Source: Promethearchaeota archaeon (lineage in GTDB: Archaea; Asgardarchaeota; Lokiarchaeia; Helarchaeales; RDOG01). Taken from it: a DNA stretch of 63,463 nucleotides. Within the stretch, counting starts at the first letter, position 1. Each line of letters opens with the position of its first letter. The stretch lies in the NCBI GenBank assembly GCA_011365055.1, contig RDOG01000022.1, positions 1 through 63,463 on the forward strand. The letters are read 5' to 3'. Below are positions 8,831 through 20,776 of this stretch, piece after piece. The notes beneath the pieces are model-generated. The model did no database searches. It worked only from the letters and a program-made list of their open reading frames with translations, and was not told where the DNA came from. The position numbers and the translations under genes were made by a program.

Positions 8831-9316
8831 ATGTCGATCAACATTGACTGGAGCAATAGAGACTATTTCCAGTATTTATTGCTCATCTTTGGGATTTCAG
8901 GAATTATTCACTACTTTTTAATCCTACAAGTCGAATTATTTCTTAATATTAGCAGCATCTTTGTTCTTTTACTAGTTCCAATAGGTGTTAATTTAGTTAA
9001 TTCTGCCGCAATAGCCATCTTAATCGAAATGATTCTTCGCTGGCGTAATAAAAAAATTCAAGAAATGAAATTTCAAAAAGAAATCAAGGAATTTTCTTTT
9101 AGAACTGCTTCTATAATTTCATTTGCTGTAATAAATGGTGGTTTTTTAGGTTTATATTTTATATTCTTTGTGATTTTTCTCGATCCAACAATTATTTCTG
9201 AACTTCCAACTTTTGGTAAATTCGTTATTAGTGAATTGATTTCTACTCTAGTAATTATTGGAATCGTGATGTTGTCAGATTACTTACAAAGCAGAAAGAA
9301 AGGGAAGAAAAAGTAA
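8831..9316 (+). CDS. Small four-helix membrane protein of unknown function
   Basis: 161 residues with four hydrophobic helices (near residues 14-32, 40-68, 92-118, 130-150) and a strongly basic end (RKKGKKK), implying a cytoplasmic C-terminus. A charged loop between helices 2 and 3 (RWRNKKIQEMKFQKEIKE) is probably cytoplasmic too. No recognised motif. It follows the FkbM gene by 12 nt and may serve the same surface-glycan task; that is context only. Confidence 0.6.
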   Translation: MSINIDWSNRDYFQYLLLIFGISGIIHYFLILQVELFLNISSIFVLLLVPIGVNLVNSAAIAILIEMILRWRNKKIQEMKFQKEIKEFSFRTASIISFAVINGGFLGLYFIFFVIFLDPTIISELPTFGKFVISELISTLVIIGIVMLSDYLQSRKKGKKK

Positions 9317-9324
9317 AATATTAA

Positions 9325-9428
9325 TGGCGCCGCGAGTGAGATTTGAACTCACGACAACTGGATCTTCAGTCCAGCGCTTACGGGTTAATTAAAATACGTG
9401 TTAAACTCCCGACCTAAGCTATCGCGGC
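9325..9428 (-). tRNA. tRNA-Phe(GAA) with a ~28-nt insertion in the D-loop
   Basis: On the minus strand the gene runs from GCCGCGA (9428-9422) to TCGCGGC, discriminator G and an encoded CCA (9327-9325). Anticodon stem CTGGA/TCCAG with loop CTGAAGA, anticodon GAA. T arm GTGAG/CTCAC with loop TTCAAAT. The D stem GCTT/AAGC encloses about 36 nt rather than 8-9; the extra ~28 nt are bounded by CGGG (9411-9408) and CCCG (9384-9381), which pair and could form part of a splice motif. It converges with the FkbM/membrane-protein pair, 8 nt past their last stop. Confidence 0.86.
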
Positions 9429-9593
9429 TTATATCCGTTAATAATAAATATAAATATCATTTTAAATTTAACTTAAAAAACTTTCTTGCTTTAGAATTTT
9501 TAACGTTTATGAAAAATTAATAATTGAAAAAGACAAATTTTAAATACATGAGAGAAATCTATTTAATAAAACTTTTAAAGGAGATTAAAAGTA

Positions 9594-10049
9594 ATGAGCA
9601 GCACAGCTGGTTCTAGGTTCTTTAAAGAAATGTCTGGCTTATTAGACGCAAAAATTAAGGTGATTACAAAAACAAAGATTTACGAAGGGACTCTACTCGG
9701 ATTTGATAGAAATACTATGTCCATCGTCCTATCAAATGCAGAGGATGATGAAGGAATTGAATACATTAAAATAATCATCTTTGGTAATAACATCCTTGAA
9801 TTAATTGAAACAGGAAAAGCATTTGATTTGAAAGCTCTTTCAGACGATCTAGCAAAATTATTCCCAAAAGGTGAAGTAACTTATTCTCCAGAAGCAAGAT
9901 CTATTATGGTTTTAAATAAGATTAAAGTTACAGAATATGGTGTAGAAGGTACTGGTCCTTTAGCAGAAAGAGTTCGACAAGTATACGATAGATTTGTGGA
10001 AAAATTAGAAAAAGAAACTATTTCTGAAGAAGAAATGAGGTTAGAATGA
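9594..10049 (+). CDS. Two-domain Sm-like protein (SmAP3-like)
   Basis: 151 residues. An Sm fold occupies the N-terminal half: IKVITKTKIYEGTLLGFDRN and SIVLSNAE form Sm1, IIIFGNNILELIE forms Sm2. The C-terminal half (from about residue 75) is a separate alpha/beta domain with EVTYSPEARSIMVLNKIKVTE, as in the archaeal SmAP3 type, which forms higher-order rings. Likely binds RNA; the partner is unknown. A clear AAAGGAG Shine-Dalgarno precedes the ATG, and the Rpo8 gene follows after 10 nt. Confidence 0.85.
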   Translation: MSSTAGSRFFKEMSGLLDAKIKVITKTKIYEGTLLGFDRNTMSIVLSNAEDDEGIEYIKIIIFGNNILELIETGKAFDLKALSDDLAKLFPKGEVTYSPEARSIMVLNKIKVTEYGVEGTGPLAERVRQVYDRFVEKLEKETISEEEMRLE

Positions 10050-10059
10050 GGATATAAGT

Positions 10060-10413
10060 ATGTTATCATTTGCTGGATCAATCAAAAAAATTGAGAATGC
10101 TGAATCCATCGGAAATAAAGTTATTGAAATCATTTCTAAGAAAGATAATACGGTTGTTAAAATTGAACTTCCTGAAAAAATCCTTTTTTTTGATAATCAA
10201 ACAAAAGAAGATATAAACATTATTATTGAAAATGAAGAAATAAAAAATAAAGATTTGAAGATAATAATGAGAGGAAAAATATATTCGATAAAAAAGAAAG
10301 AAGATCCTAATGTTATCCAAGTAAGTTTCGGCGGATTGCCTTTAAGACTTGAATTAAAACCTGAATTAAATAAATTTAAACTTCGTTCTGATTTTTGGAT
10401 TGGAATGTATTAA
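10060..10413 (+). CDS. rpo8: DNA-directed RNA polymerase subunit Rpo8 (RpoG), Rpb8 homologue
   Basis: 117-residue protein whose C-terminal half matches Rpb8: a GKIYSIKK strand, then QVSFGGLPLRLE and a closing KFKLRSDFWIGMY, parallel to the YVSYGGLLMRLQ...VDSRVYLLM ending of eukaryotic Rpb8. The middle (PEKILFFDNQTKEDINIII) fits the OB-like fold. Rpb8 is known in eukaryotes and in a subset of archaea (TACK and Asgard groups) and not in most euryarchaea. The gene sits between SmAP3 and the thermosome, 2.2 kb upstream of Rpo A'. The call rests on motif memory without an alignment. Confidence 0.75.
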   Translation: MLSFAGSIKKIENAESIGNKVIEIISKKDNTVVKIELPEKILFFDNQTKEDINIIIENEEIKNKDLKIIMRGKIYSIKKKEDPNVIQVSFGGLPLRLELKPELNKFKLRSDFWIGMY

Positions 10414-10438
10414 TTAAAATAAAGAATCGTGAAGATAA

Positions 10439-12118
10439 ATGACGCGTTTAGTTGGCCCCCCTGTTCAGATTTTAAAAGAAGGTAGTAAAAGAATAGAGGG
10501 AGAAGATGCACAAAGGGTAAATATCCGAGCTGCACGTACTATTTCTGAATCTTTAAAATCCACTTTAGGACCCAGGGGGTTAGATAAGATGTTGATAGAT
10601 AGGTTAGGCGGTATCGTAATTACAAATGATGGAGCTACGATTCTTGAAGAAATGGATGTGCAACATCCAATCGGAAGGTTATTGGTAGAAATTGCACGAG
10701 CACAAGATGATGAGGTTGGAGATGGAACTACTTCTGTAATAGTAATAATTGGAGAATTACTAAAAAGAATTGAATTATTATTGGATTTAAACGTGCATCC
10801 CAGTTCTATTGTAAAAGGATTAAAGATTGGCGGTGTAGAAGCTAAAAAAATATTGAAAAATTCGGCAAAAAAAGTAAATTTAGATGAAAATAACGAAATA
10901 TTGATTGAAATCGCTAAAACTTCCTTAAATTCAAAACTTGTTGCAAAAGGAAAAGAAAAATTTGCTGAATTCTGTGTTAAAGCTGCATTAAAAATACAAG
11001 AAAAACGAGATTCTGGTAATTATATCCAACCTGAGGATGTTAAGATAATTAAAATGCAAGGAAAAAGTCTATTAGATTCAGAATTTATCGAAGGAATCAT
11101 TATTCAAGAGGAATTACTCCATCCATTAATGCCTAAACAAATAAAAAATGCAAAAATAGCTTTATTACACACCGGTTTAGAAATTGAGAAGTCAAATATC
11201 GATACCGCAATTGAAATTAATGATCCTGAACAAATAAATGCTCTTTTAGAAGAAGAAGAAAATACTTTAAGAAGATATGCTCAAAAAATAATTGAAATTG
11301 GCGCAAACGTTGTTATATCTCAAAAATCTATTAATGATTTTGTTCAAGAAATATTCGTAGAGCACGGTATACTTGCCCTTAAAAGAATAAAAAGAAAAGA
11401 TATGAATAAAATAGTCCGAGCAGTAGGAGGAACCGTTGTTACCTTCATCGATGATTTAGAAAAAAAAGATTTAGGGTATGCAGGTTTGGTTCAGGAAATT
11501 GAAGTGGGAAGGAAAAAAATGGTTGTTGTTAAAGAATGCAGCAATCCAAAGTCTGTGAGTATTTTATTACGGGGTAGCATTGATAAAATGATTGATGAAG
11601 CCGAAAGAGCAATTCATGATGGAATCTGTGTTATTGGTGATTTAATAAAGAATAATTACATCATTCCTGGTGGCGGGGCAATTGAAGTTGAACTTGCGAG
11701 GAAGTTGAGAAAACATGCTCAAAGTATTGGTGGAAGAGAGCAACTTGCAATTGAAGCCCTTGCTGAATCATTTGAAATCATTCCAAAAACTTTAGCGATT
11801 AATTCAGGTTTTGATCCAATCGACAAGATTATTGAATTACGCGCAAAACATGAAGAAGTACCAGGAAGTACATATGGAATAAATGTCTATAATGGGAAAA
11901 TAGAAGAAATGTTAGAAAAAAATAAAATTATTGAACCTCTTGAAGTGAAACTCCAACAAATTAGTTCAATTGTTGAAGCAGTTAGTATGATCCTCCGAAT
12001 TGATGATGTCGTAGCAGCAAAATTAATTTCTCCTGAAGCAAAATCCGGAGCTCCGATGGCTAATCTACCCCCAGGATATCGACAAGATCCCACATCTGGA
12101 AAAATATTAAAACCTTAA
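10439..12118 (+). CDS. thsA: Thermosome (group II chaperonin) subunit
   Basis: 559-residue ATP-driven protein-folding chaperonin. Conserved segments: LGPRGLDKML (43-52), TNDGATIL (62-69), GDGTTS (94-99) for ATP binding, and GGGAIEVELA around residue 405. The length is typical. The tail is unusual: instead of Gly-Gly-Met repeats it ends MANLPPGYRQDPTSGKILKP. It follows Rpo8 after 25 nt and precedes tRNA-Glu. Only one subunit gene is present here; others may be elsewhere. Because several paralogues usually exist, the symbol is tentative. Confidence 0.95.
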   Translation: MTRLVGPPVQILKEGSKRIEGEDAQRVNIRAARTISESLKSTLGPRGLDKMLIDRLGGIVITNDGATILEEMDVQHPIGRLLVEIARAQDDEVGDGTTSVIVIIGELLKRIELLLDLNVHPSSIVKGLKIGGVEAKKILKNSAKKVNLDENNEILIEIAKTSLNSKLVAKGKEKFAEFCVKAALKIQEKRDSGNYIQPEDVKIIKMQGKSLLDSEFIEGIIIQEELLHPLMPKQIKNAKIALLHTGLEIEKSNIDTAIEINDPEQINALLEEEENTLRRYAQKIIEIGANVVISQKSINDFVQEIFVEHGILALKRIKRKDMNKIVRAVGGTVVTFIDDLEKKDLGYAGLVQEIEVGRKKMVVVKECSNPKSVSILLRGSIDKMIDEAERAIHDGICVIGDLIKNNYIIPGGGAIEVELARKLRKHAQSIGGREQLAIEALAESFEIIPKTLAINSGFDPIDKIIELRAKHEEVPGSTYGINVYNGKIEEMLEKNKIIEPLEVKLQQISSIVEAVSMILRIDDVVAAKLISPEAKSGAPMANLPPGYRQDPTSGKILKP

Positions 12119-12164
12119 AATTTCTATCTATATCGTTTTTTAAAGTTTAATTATGAAATAAGAT

Positions 12165-12273
12165 GCTCCGGTAGTGTAGCCCGGCCAAGCATTTAGGGCT
12201 CTCACCCCTAAGACGAGCATGGTATTTTATCATTCAGTAGGAAACCCGGGTTCGAATCCCGGCCGGAGCACCA
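12165..12273 (+). tRNA. tRNA-Glu(CTC) with a ~31-nt insertion in the variable region
   Basis: Acceptor GCTCCGG (12165-12171) pairs with CCGGAGC (12263-12269), discriminator A, encoded CCA (12271-12273). Anticodon stem TAGGG/CCCTA with loop CTCTCAC, anticodon CTC (12201-12203). T arm CCGGG/CCCGG with loop TTCGAAT. Between the anticodon stem (ends 12210) and T stem (starts 12246) there are 35 nt rather than 4-5. The extra nucleotides contain the hairpin ATGGTA-TTT-TATCAT. Deleting about 31 nt gives a normal tRNA, so this is read as a non-canonical intron next to the variable loop. Confidence 0.9.
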
Positions 12274-12596
12274 ATTTTCATATCAATTGTTTAATTGGAA
12301 TCATTTAACTTGTGAAAAATTCAAATTTTTTAATTGCATTTCTTAATTGTAGCGATATAGAATAGTAAGATTTTTATATTTGTTATTTCTCAAAATATTG
12401 ATTACGTACTCCGTTCTAATTTGCTGTGGTTACTTTTGGATAGTTTCATTTCCTTAGATGATAACCCACACGATAGAGTTGATATAATAAAGTGGTTAAT
12501 AAGAAAAATTTTAGACCGTTTGCTAATTATACATTTTTAAATTGTAATCCTACTTATTATTGTAATTATTTTAAATTTTAGGTTGATGAATGTTAA
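12274..12596. other. 323-nt gap before rpo A' with a long inverted repeat
   Basis: No ORF of note. At 12425-12432 TGTGGTTA pairs with TAACCCACA at 12462-12470 (eight pairs and one bulged C), enclosing about 30 nt. This patch is richer in G and C than the surrounding AT runs, which suggests a structured transcript or a leader of the polymerase operon. No known RNA family was recognised. A GGTTGAT stretch 8 nt before the rpo A' ATG looks like its ribosome binding site. Confidence 0.35.
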
Positions 12597-16755
<4,159 letters not shown>

Positions 16756-16788
16756 AATAAAATAATTTCTCAAAATCTTTAATATTTC

Positions 16789-16796
16789 TTTTTTTT
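16789..16796 (+). terminator. T-run after rpoA2, possible archaeal terminator
   Basis: An uninterrupted run of eight T on the coding strand 34 nt after the rpoA2 stop, the kind of U-rich site at which archaeal polymerase releases RNA. Other T-rich stretches exist in this AT-rich DNA, so this is only suggestive. Confidence 0.35.
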
Positions 16797-16857
16797 AATA
16801 ATAAATCTTATAAAAAGTTAAATAATATTTATGAAATAATTTAATTGATGACTCACT

Positions 16858-17466
16858 ATGTTAGATAAGTTATTTAAAATTATTATGGAAGAATTAGATA
16901 TAAAAGACAGTATTAGAGAAAAAATTCTTCAAAAAACTCGGAAATTAGTGAGAAAATCAAGTGAAATTATTAAATTAATTCATAGAAATAATATTTCCGA
17001 AGCTGAAAAACTATTAAATGAAGCTAATCAACTTCTTAAGGAAATAAATGAAAATGAAACTGCATTTCCAGATTTATTTTATTCTGGTTCTGTAATTACT
17101 GCACATCAAGAATTTGTCGAAGCAAGATTATTTTTAGCCATTATAAACAAAGAAGACTTCAATTCAATCACTCCGGAAAGTTTAAATATTAAAGCTTTAC
17201 CTTATCTACTTGGTATGGCAGATTTATGTGGTGAATTGAGGAGATTAATTCTAACTAAAATCAAACATGATGATTATGTCTCTTCGGAAGAATATTTAAA
17301 GTGGATGACTGAGATTTATGAAAATTTGATGACTTTGGATTATCCTAATGGACTCATACCTGGATTAAGAAGAAAAGTTGATGTGACAAGAAGTTTAATA
17401 GAAAAAACTCGTAGTGAAGTTATTACAAGTGAAAAAATGTTTGAATTATCTAAAAAGTTAAAATAA
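16858..17466 (+). CDS. Translin/TRAX family protein
   Basis: 202-residue all-helical protein matching archaeal translin (COG2178): an N-terminal helix hairpin RKLVRKSSEIIKLIHRNN, the central LPYLLGMADLCGELRR motif and the C-terminal LRRKVDVTRSLIEKTRSEV. Translin binds RNA and single-stranded DNA and, with TRAX, forms an endonuclease in eukaryotes. The acidic residues expected of a catalytic TRAX (E in EFVEARLF, D/E in MADLCGE) appear, so nuclease activity is possible but not shown. Stands 103 nt after rpoA2. Confidence 0.88.
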   Translation: MLDKLFKIIMEELDIKDSIREKILQKTRKLVRKSSEIIKLIHRNNISEAEKLLNEANQLLKEINENETAFPDLFYSGSVITAHQEFVEARLFLAIINKEDFNSITPESLNIKALPYLLGMADLCGELRRLILTKIKHDDYVSSEEYLKWMTEIYENLMTLDYPNGLIPGLRRKVDVTRSLIEKTRSEVITSEKMFELSKKLK

Positions 17467-17511
17467 AATATTCACTTAGAAATATTAAATGAATTATTAA
17501 GTTGTGTTAAA

Positions 17512-18168
17512 ATGACTGAATGGCAAAATTTTGTTAATGTAGAAGAAGATTTAATCGCAGCAAATGTAAAATTGGCAAAAGAAAACGAAGAAATTTTCAA
17601 TAAAAGAGACTTGATGGTCTACGAAATTATGGGGAACATAGGCTCAGGAAAAACAAAAATTATTGGAAAATTAGTTGAACATTTAAAAGATAAATACAAA
17701 ATTTTCGTTATTAATGGAGACTGTGCAACTGATATTGATGCTGAACGTATAAAAAGCCATGGAGCAGAGACCATACAAATTAATACTGGAAAAGAATGTC
17801 ATTTAGATGCTTTTACGATAAGACCTGTTTTTAATAAAATTCCAAAAGACGTAAATTTATGTTTTATTGAACAAGTAGGAAATATGATTTGTCCTGCAGA
17901 TTTCCCCTTAGGAGCAAAACATAGAACTGTTGTTTTTGAGATCACGAATGGGCCCTATATTGTAAGAAAACATCCATTTATTTTCGCGATAACTAATATT
18001 GTTTTTATTAATAAAGTTGATATTGCTGAGTATGTTGATATGGATAAACCGGCAAGGGACAAATTAAAAGAAGATATCAATAAAATTAATAAAAATGTTA
18101 AAGTAATCTTTGGTAGCGCGAAAACTGGCGAAGGAATTGAAGAATTAATTTCAGCTATGGATCTCTAA
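17512..18168 (+). CDS. hypB: HypB-like nickel-insertion GTPase
   Basis: 218-residue SIMIBI-class GTPase. P-loop GNIGSGKT at 41-48, NGDCATDIDAER at 69-79, the metal-binding GKECHLDA with C96 and H97, EQVGNMICPADFPLG and the guanine-specificity INKVD motif. HypB delivers nickel to [NiFe] hydrogenases with HypA. No His-rich N-terminus, no hypA and no hydrogenase genes are in the window. The next gene (18 nt on) encodes a MoaD/ThiS-like protein, an unusual partner. Confidence 0.9.
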   Translation: MTEWQNFVNVEEDLIAANVKLAKENEEIFNKRDLMVYEIMGNIGSGKTKIIGKLVEHLKDKYKIFVINGDCATDIDAERIKSHGAETIQINTGKECHLDAFTIRPVFNKIPKDVNLCFIEQVGNMICPADFPLGAKHRTVVFEITNGPYIVRKHPFIFAITNIVFINKVDIAEYVDMDKPARDKLKEDINKINKNVKVIFGSAKTGEGIEELISAMDL

Positions 18169-18185
18169 ATGGTGCAACATTATCA

Positions 18186-18464
18186 ATGAAGATTGGTTTA
18201 AAATATTTTGCTCGTATTGCTGAATTGACTGGGAAAAAGGAAGAAGAATTTACCTTTGAGAACGATATCTTTCTACAAGATCTTATATCTTTTCTAATTT
18301 CAAAATATGGGGATGAATTCAAATCCTATCTTTTTGATGAAAATTCAAATGAAATAAAATCTTTTTTTAAATTTATAATCAATGGAAAATTATCTGAATA
18401 TAAAAACGTAAAAATTTCGGATAATTCAGAGATTATAATCATTCCTCCAGTTAGCGGTGGTTAA
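18186..18464 (+). CDS. MoaD/ThiS-family ubiquitin-fold sulfur carrier
   Basis: 92 residues with the beta-grasp pattern of MoaD (KIGLKYFARIAELTGKKEE at the start, LQDLISFLISKYG helix) and the essential C-terminal VSGG whose last glycine is thiocarboxylated by an E1-like enzyme. In molybdopterin synthesis MoaD partners MoaE; in archaea similar proteins also supply sulfur for tRNA thiolation or act as SAMPs. The neighbour downstream is a tRNA methylthiotransferase overlapping by 8 nt, while a Moco operon lies 2.6 kb away, so either role is possible. Confidence 0.85.
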   Translation: MKIGLKYFARIAELTGKKEEEFTFENDIFLQDLISFLISKYGDEFKSYLFDENSNEIKSFFKFIINGKLSEYKNVKISDNSEIIIIPPVSGG

Positions 18465-19752
18465 ATCGTCTAAAAAAATCCAGATATTTACATTTGGATG
18501 CTCGATGAATATCGCAGAATCGGAAATGATAGAGGGAATTTTGGTTGAAAGGGGTTATGAACTAACCGAAGATCCTAAAAAAGCGGATCTTTTGCTTTTT
18601 AATTCTTGTTTTGTAAAAAGTCCAACAGAAAGTAAACTTATTTCAAAAATTAGAAAATATATTAAGCAATTTCCAAATAAAAAAATGATTATTAGCGGTT
18701 GCATGCCTGAAGTTCGTTCAAGTTATTTAGAAAAGATATTCCCATCTATTTCAATGATAGGTACTTCTGCAATTAAACAAATTCCAAAATATATAGAAAA
18801 AATTTTTCAAGGTGAAAAAATTCAAGCGATTAACCAAACTAGACCAATAAAATTAGGATTTCCAAGAATATTAAAAAATGAAGTTATAGGGATCATTCCC
18901 ATAGCAGAAGGATGTAATCATAAATGCAGTTTTTGTTGTACGAAATTAGCAAGAGGCGAAATTTATTCGTATCCTGCGTCACAAATTTTAAAGGAAATTA
19001 AAAATTTATTAGACAAAGGTTGTAAAGAGTTTTGGATAACAGGTCAGGATGTTTCAGCATATTATAATGATATACTTCGATTACCAGATTTGTTAAAAGA
19101 AATTAATAAAATAAATGCATCTTTTTTTTATAGAATAGGAATGATGAATCCCTCAAATTTAAAAAAAATTTTACCTAATTATCTTAGAACTTTAAATGAA
19201 GATAAAATGTATAAATTTGTTCATCTCCCTCTTCAATCTGGTTCAAATCATATATTGAAATTAATGGATAGATCATATTCAATCAATGATTTCCTGAAAA
19301 TAATTGAAAAAATTAGAAATGTTACCAAGATATCTTTAGCAACTGATGTAATTGTAGGATTTCCCGGAGAAATTAATGACCATTTCAACGAAACTCTTGA
19401 AAAAATTGCCATTATTAAACCCGATATTGTAAATATTTCTCAATTTGGAGCAAGACCAAAAACTCCAGCTATAAAATTGGAAAATAAAGTTCATTCTGAA
19501 ATAATAAAAGAACGGAGCAGAAAGCTAACAAAATTCTGCGAAGAAATTATTAAAAATAGAAATGAAGATTGGATAAATTGGGAAGGATCCATCTTAATTT
19601 CTGAAAAAGGTAAAAAAAATGGTTTTATAGGACGAAATTTTTGTTATAAACCTGTTCTGATAAAAGATAAAAATTTGAATTTAGGACAAATAATTAATAT
19701 TATTGTTACTTCGGTTGGCAAAGGTTATTTAATTGGTTCCGTTATCAAATAA
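18457..19752 (+). CDS. Radical SAM tRNA methylthiotransferase (MtaB/CDKAL1-like)
   Basis: 431 residues. N-terminal UPF0004-type domain with the three cluster cysteines C15, C51 and C82 (FGCSMN, NSCFV, SGCMPE), radical SAM motif C153-x3-C157-x2-C160 (EGCNHKCSFCC), then HLPLQSGSN and DVIVGFPGE, and a C-terminal TRAM-like domain. Archaeal and eukaryotic members convert t6A37 to ms2t6A37 in tRNA. The GTG start lies inside the end of the MoaD gene (8-nt overlap). The domain architecture is complete. Confidence 0.92.
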   Translation: MVKSSKKIQIFTFGCSMNIAESEMIEGILVERGYELTEDPKKADLLLFNSCFVKSPTESKLISKIRKYIKQFPNKKMIISGCMPEVRSSYLEKIFPSISMIGTSAIKQIPKYIEKIFQGEKIQAINQTRPIKLGFPRILKNEVIGIIPIAEGCNHKCSFCCTKLARGEIYSYPASQILKEIKNLLDKGCKEFWITGQDVSAYYNDILRLPDLLKEINKINASFFYRIGMMNPSNLKKILPNYLRTLNEDKMYKFVHLPLQSGSNHILKLMDRSYSINDFLKIIEKIRNVTKISLATDVIVGFPGEINDHFNETLEKIAIIKPDIVNISQFGARPKTPAIKLENKVHSEIIKERSRKLTKFCEEIIKNRNEDWINWEGSILISEKGKKNGFIGRNFCYKPVLIKDKNLNLGQIINIIVTSVGKGYLIGSVIK

Positions 19753-19854
19753 GGATTGATTTCGTTAAAAATCTATAGTTATTACTTAAAAATAAAGAAA
19801 AAATTCTTTTGAAATCTACTTTAATCAGAGTTTTCGGGCTTTAAATAATATTCA

Positions 19855-19897
19855 ATTATACTTAACTAATTTCAATAATTCTTGAAATTAGTATAAT
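19855..19897. promoter_or_regulatory. Long inverted repeat upstream of truA
   Basis: ACTAATTTCA (19865-19874) pairs exactly with TGAAATTAGT (19883-19892) across an 8-nt loop, and outer arms ATTATAC (19855-19861) and GTATAAT (19891-19897) continue the symmetry as an alternative or extended stem. It lies 34-76 nt before the truA ATG in a 178-nt gap. It may end the upstream transcript or form a leader hairpin. Confidence 0.4.
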
Positions 19898-19930
19898 AGC
19901 ATTAAGAATCTTAGGAAAAATATTATTAGA

Positions 19931-20776
19931 ATGAGCATTATAAAGAATTTAATGAAAAAAAAAGTAGCGTTTAAAGTATTTTATATTGGCAGTAACTATT
20001 ATGGGCTACAAAAACAACCAAATTTAAAAACTATTGAGGGAGAAATTAAAAATTCCTTAATAAACAAATCCTATATTAATTCTGATGATTATGGAAATTT
20101 GGATTATTCTTCAAGAACTGATAGTGGTGTTCATGCATTAGAACAAATTATTTCTTTTAAAACTGATAAAAGAATCATAATTCCTGAAATAAATCATGCA
20201 TTACCAAAAGATATAATATTCTGGGCATGCGCATATGTTGATAATGAATTTAATCCAAGATATGATGTCATATCACGACATTATAAATACATATTTGTTA
20301 AAGATTACAACCAATATGATATTAATTTAATGAAAAAAGTTGCTATATTGTTTATTGGAGAACATGATTTCACGAATTTTTCAAAAATTGAAAAACAAAA
20401 GAATCCTTATCGTGAAATTTTAAAGTTGGAAGTTAAGGAAATTGGAGATTGTTTTGTTTTTGACGTAGTTGGAAAATCTTTCCTAAGACAGATGGTAAGG
20501 AGAATAGCAAAAGCAATCCTCGAGGTTGGTTCATCTCAAATATCTGTAGAAATTATTCAAAAATTATTGGAAAAGTCAATTTCATTGAAAGATAAAATTG
20601 GACCTGCTCCTTTAGAACCCTATGGAAGCCTAATTCTTTATAAAATTGAAAATAATCTTGATTTTATGATTAATGAATATAGTCAAGAGAAACTAAGAAG
20701 GATCTTTTATAATAAAATAAGAGAATATACATTAAAAACGAAGACATTTGAAACTTTTTTAAATGAAATAATTTAA
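19931..20776 (+). CDS. truA: tRNA pseudouridine synthase A (TruA)
   Basis: 281 residues. Converts uridines at tRNA positions 38-40 to pseudouridine. The catalytic motif SRTDSGVHA lies at 61-69 with D64 as the nucleophile; HALP (INHALPKDI), the FNPRYDVISRHYKYIF segment and the late FLRQMVRRI motif complete the two-domain fold. The last 4 nt overlap the end of the convergent moeA gene, so transcripts are antisense at the tail. Confidence 0.93.
   Translation: MSIIKNLMKKKVAFKVFYIGSNYYGLQKQPNLKTIEGEIKNSLINKSYINSDDYGNLDYSSRTDSGVHALEQIISFKTDKRIIIPEINHALPKDIIFWACAYVDNEFNPRYDVISRHYKYIFVKDYNQYDINLMKKVAILFIGEHDFTNFSKIEKQKNPYREILKLEVKEIGDCFVFDVVGKSFLRQMVRRIAKAILEVGSSQISVEIIQKLLEKSISLKDKIGPAPLEPYGSLILYKIENNLDFMINEYSQEKLRRIFYNKIREYTLKTKTFETFLNEII

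Noticed and set aside
10078..10320. 80-codon minus-strand frame within rpo8
   Set aside because: Phe/Asn-rich shadow of the AT-rich coding strand.
12425..12488. C/D-box sRNA in the rpoA1 leader
   Set aside because: An ATGATAA occurs, but it lies in the 3' arm of the hairpin, and no box D is placed to pair with it; a generic structured element is the most I can support.
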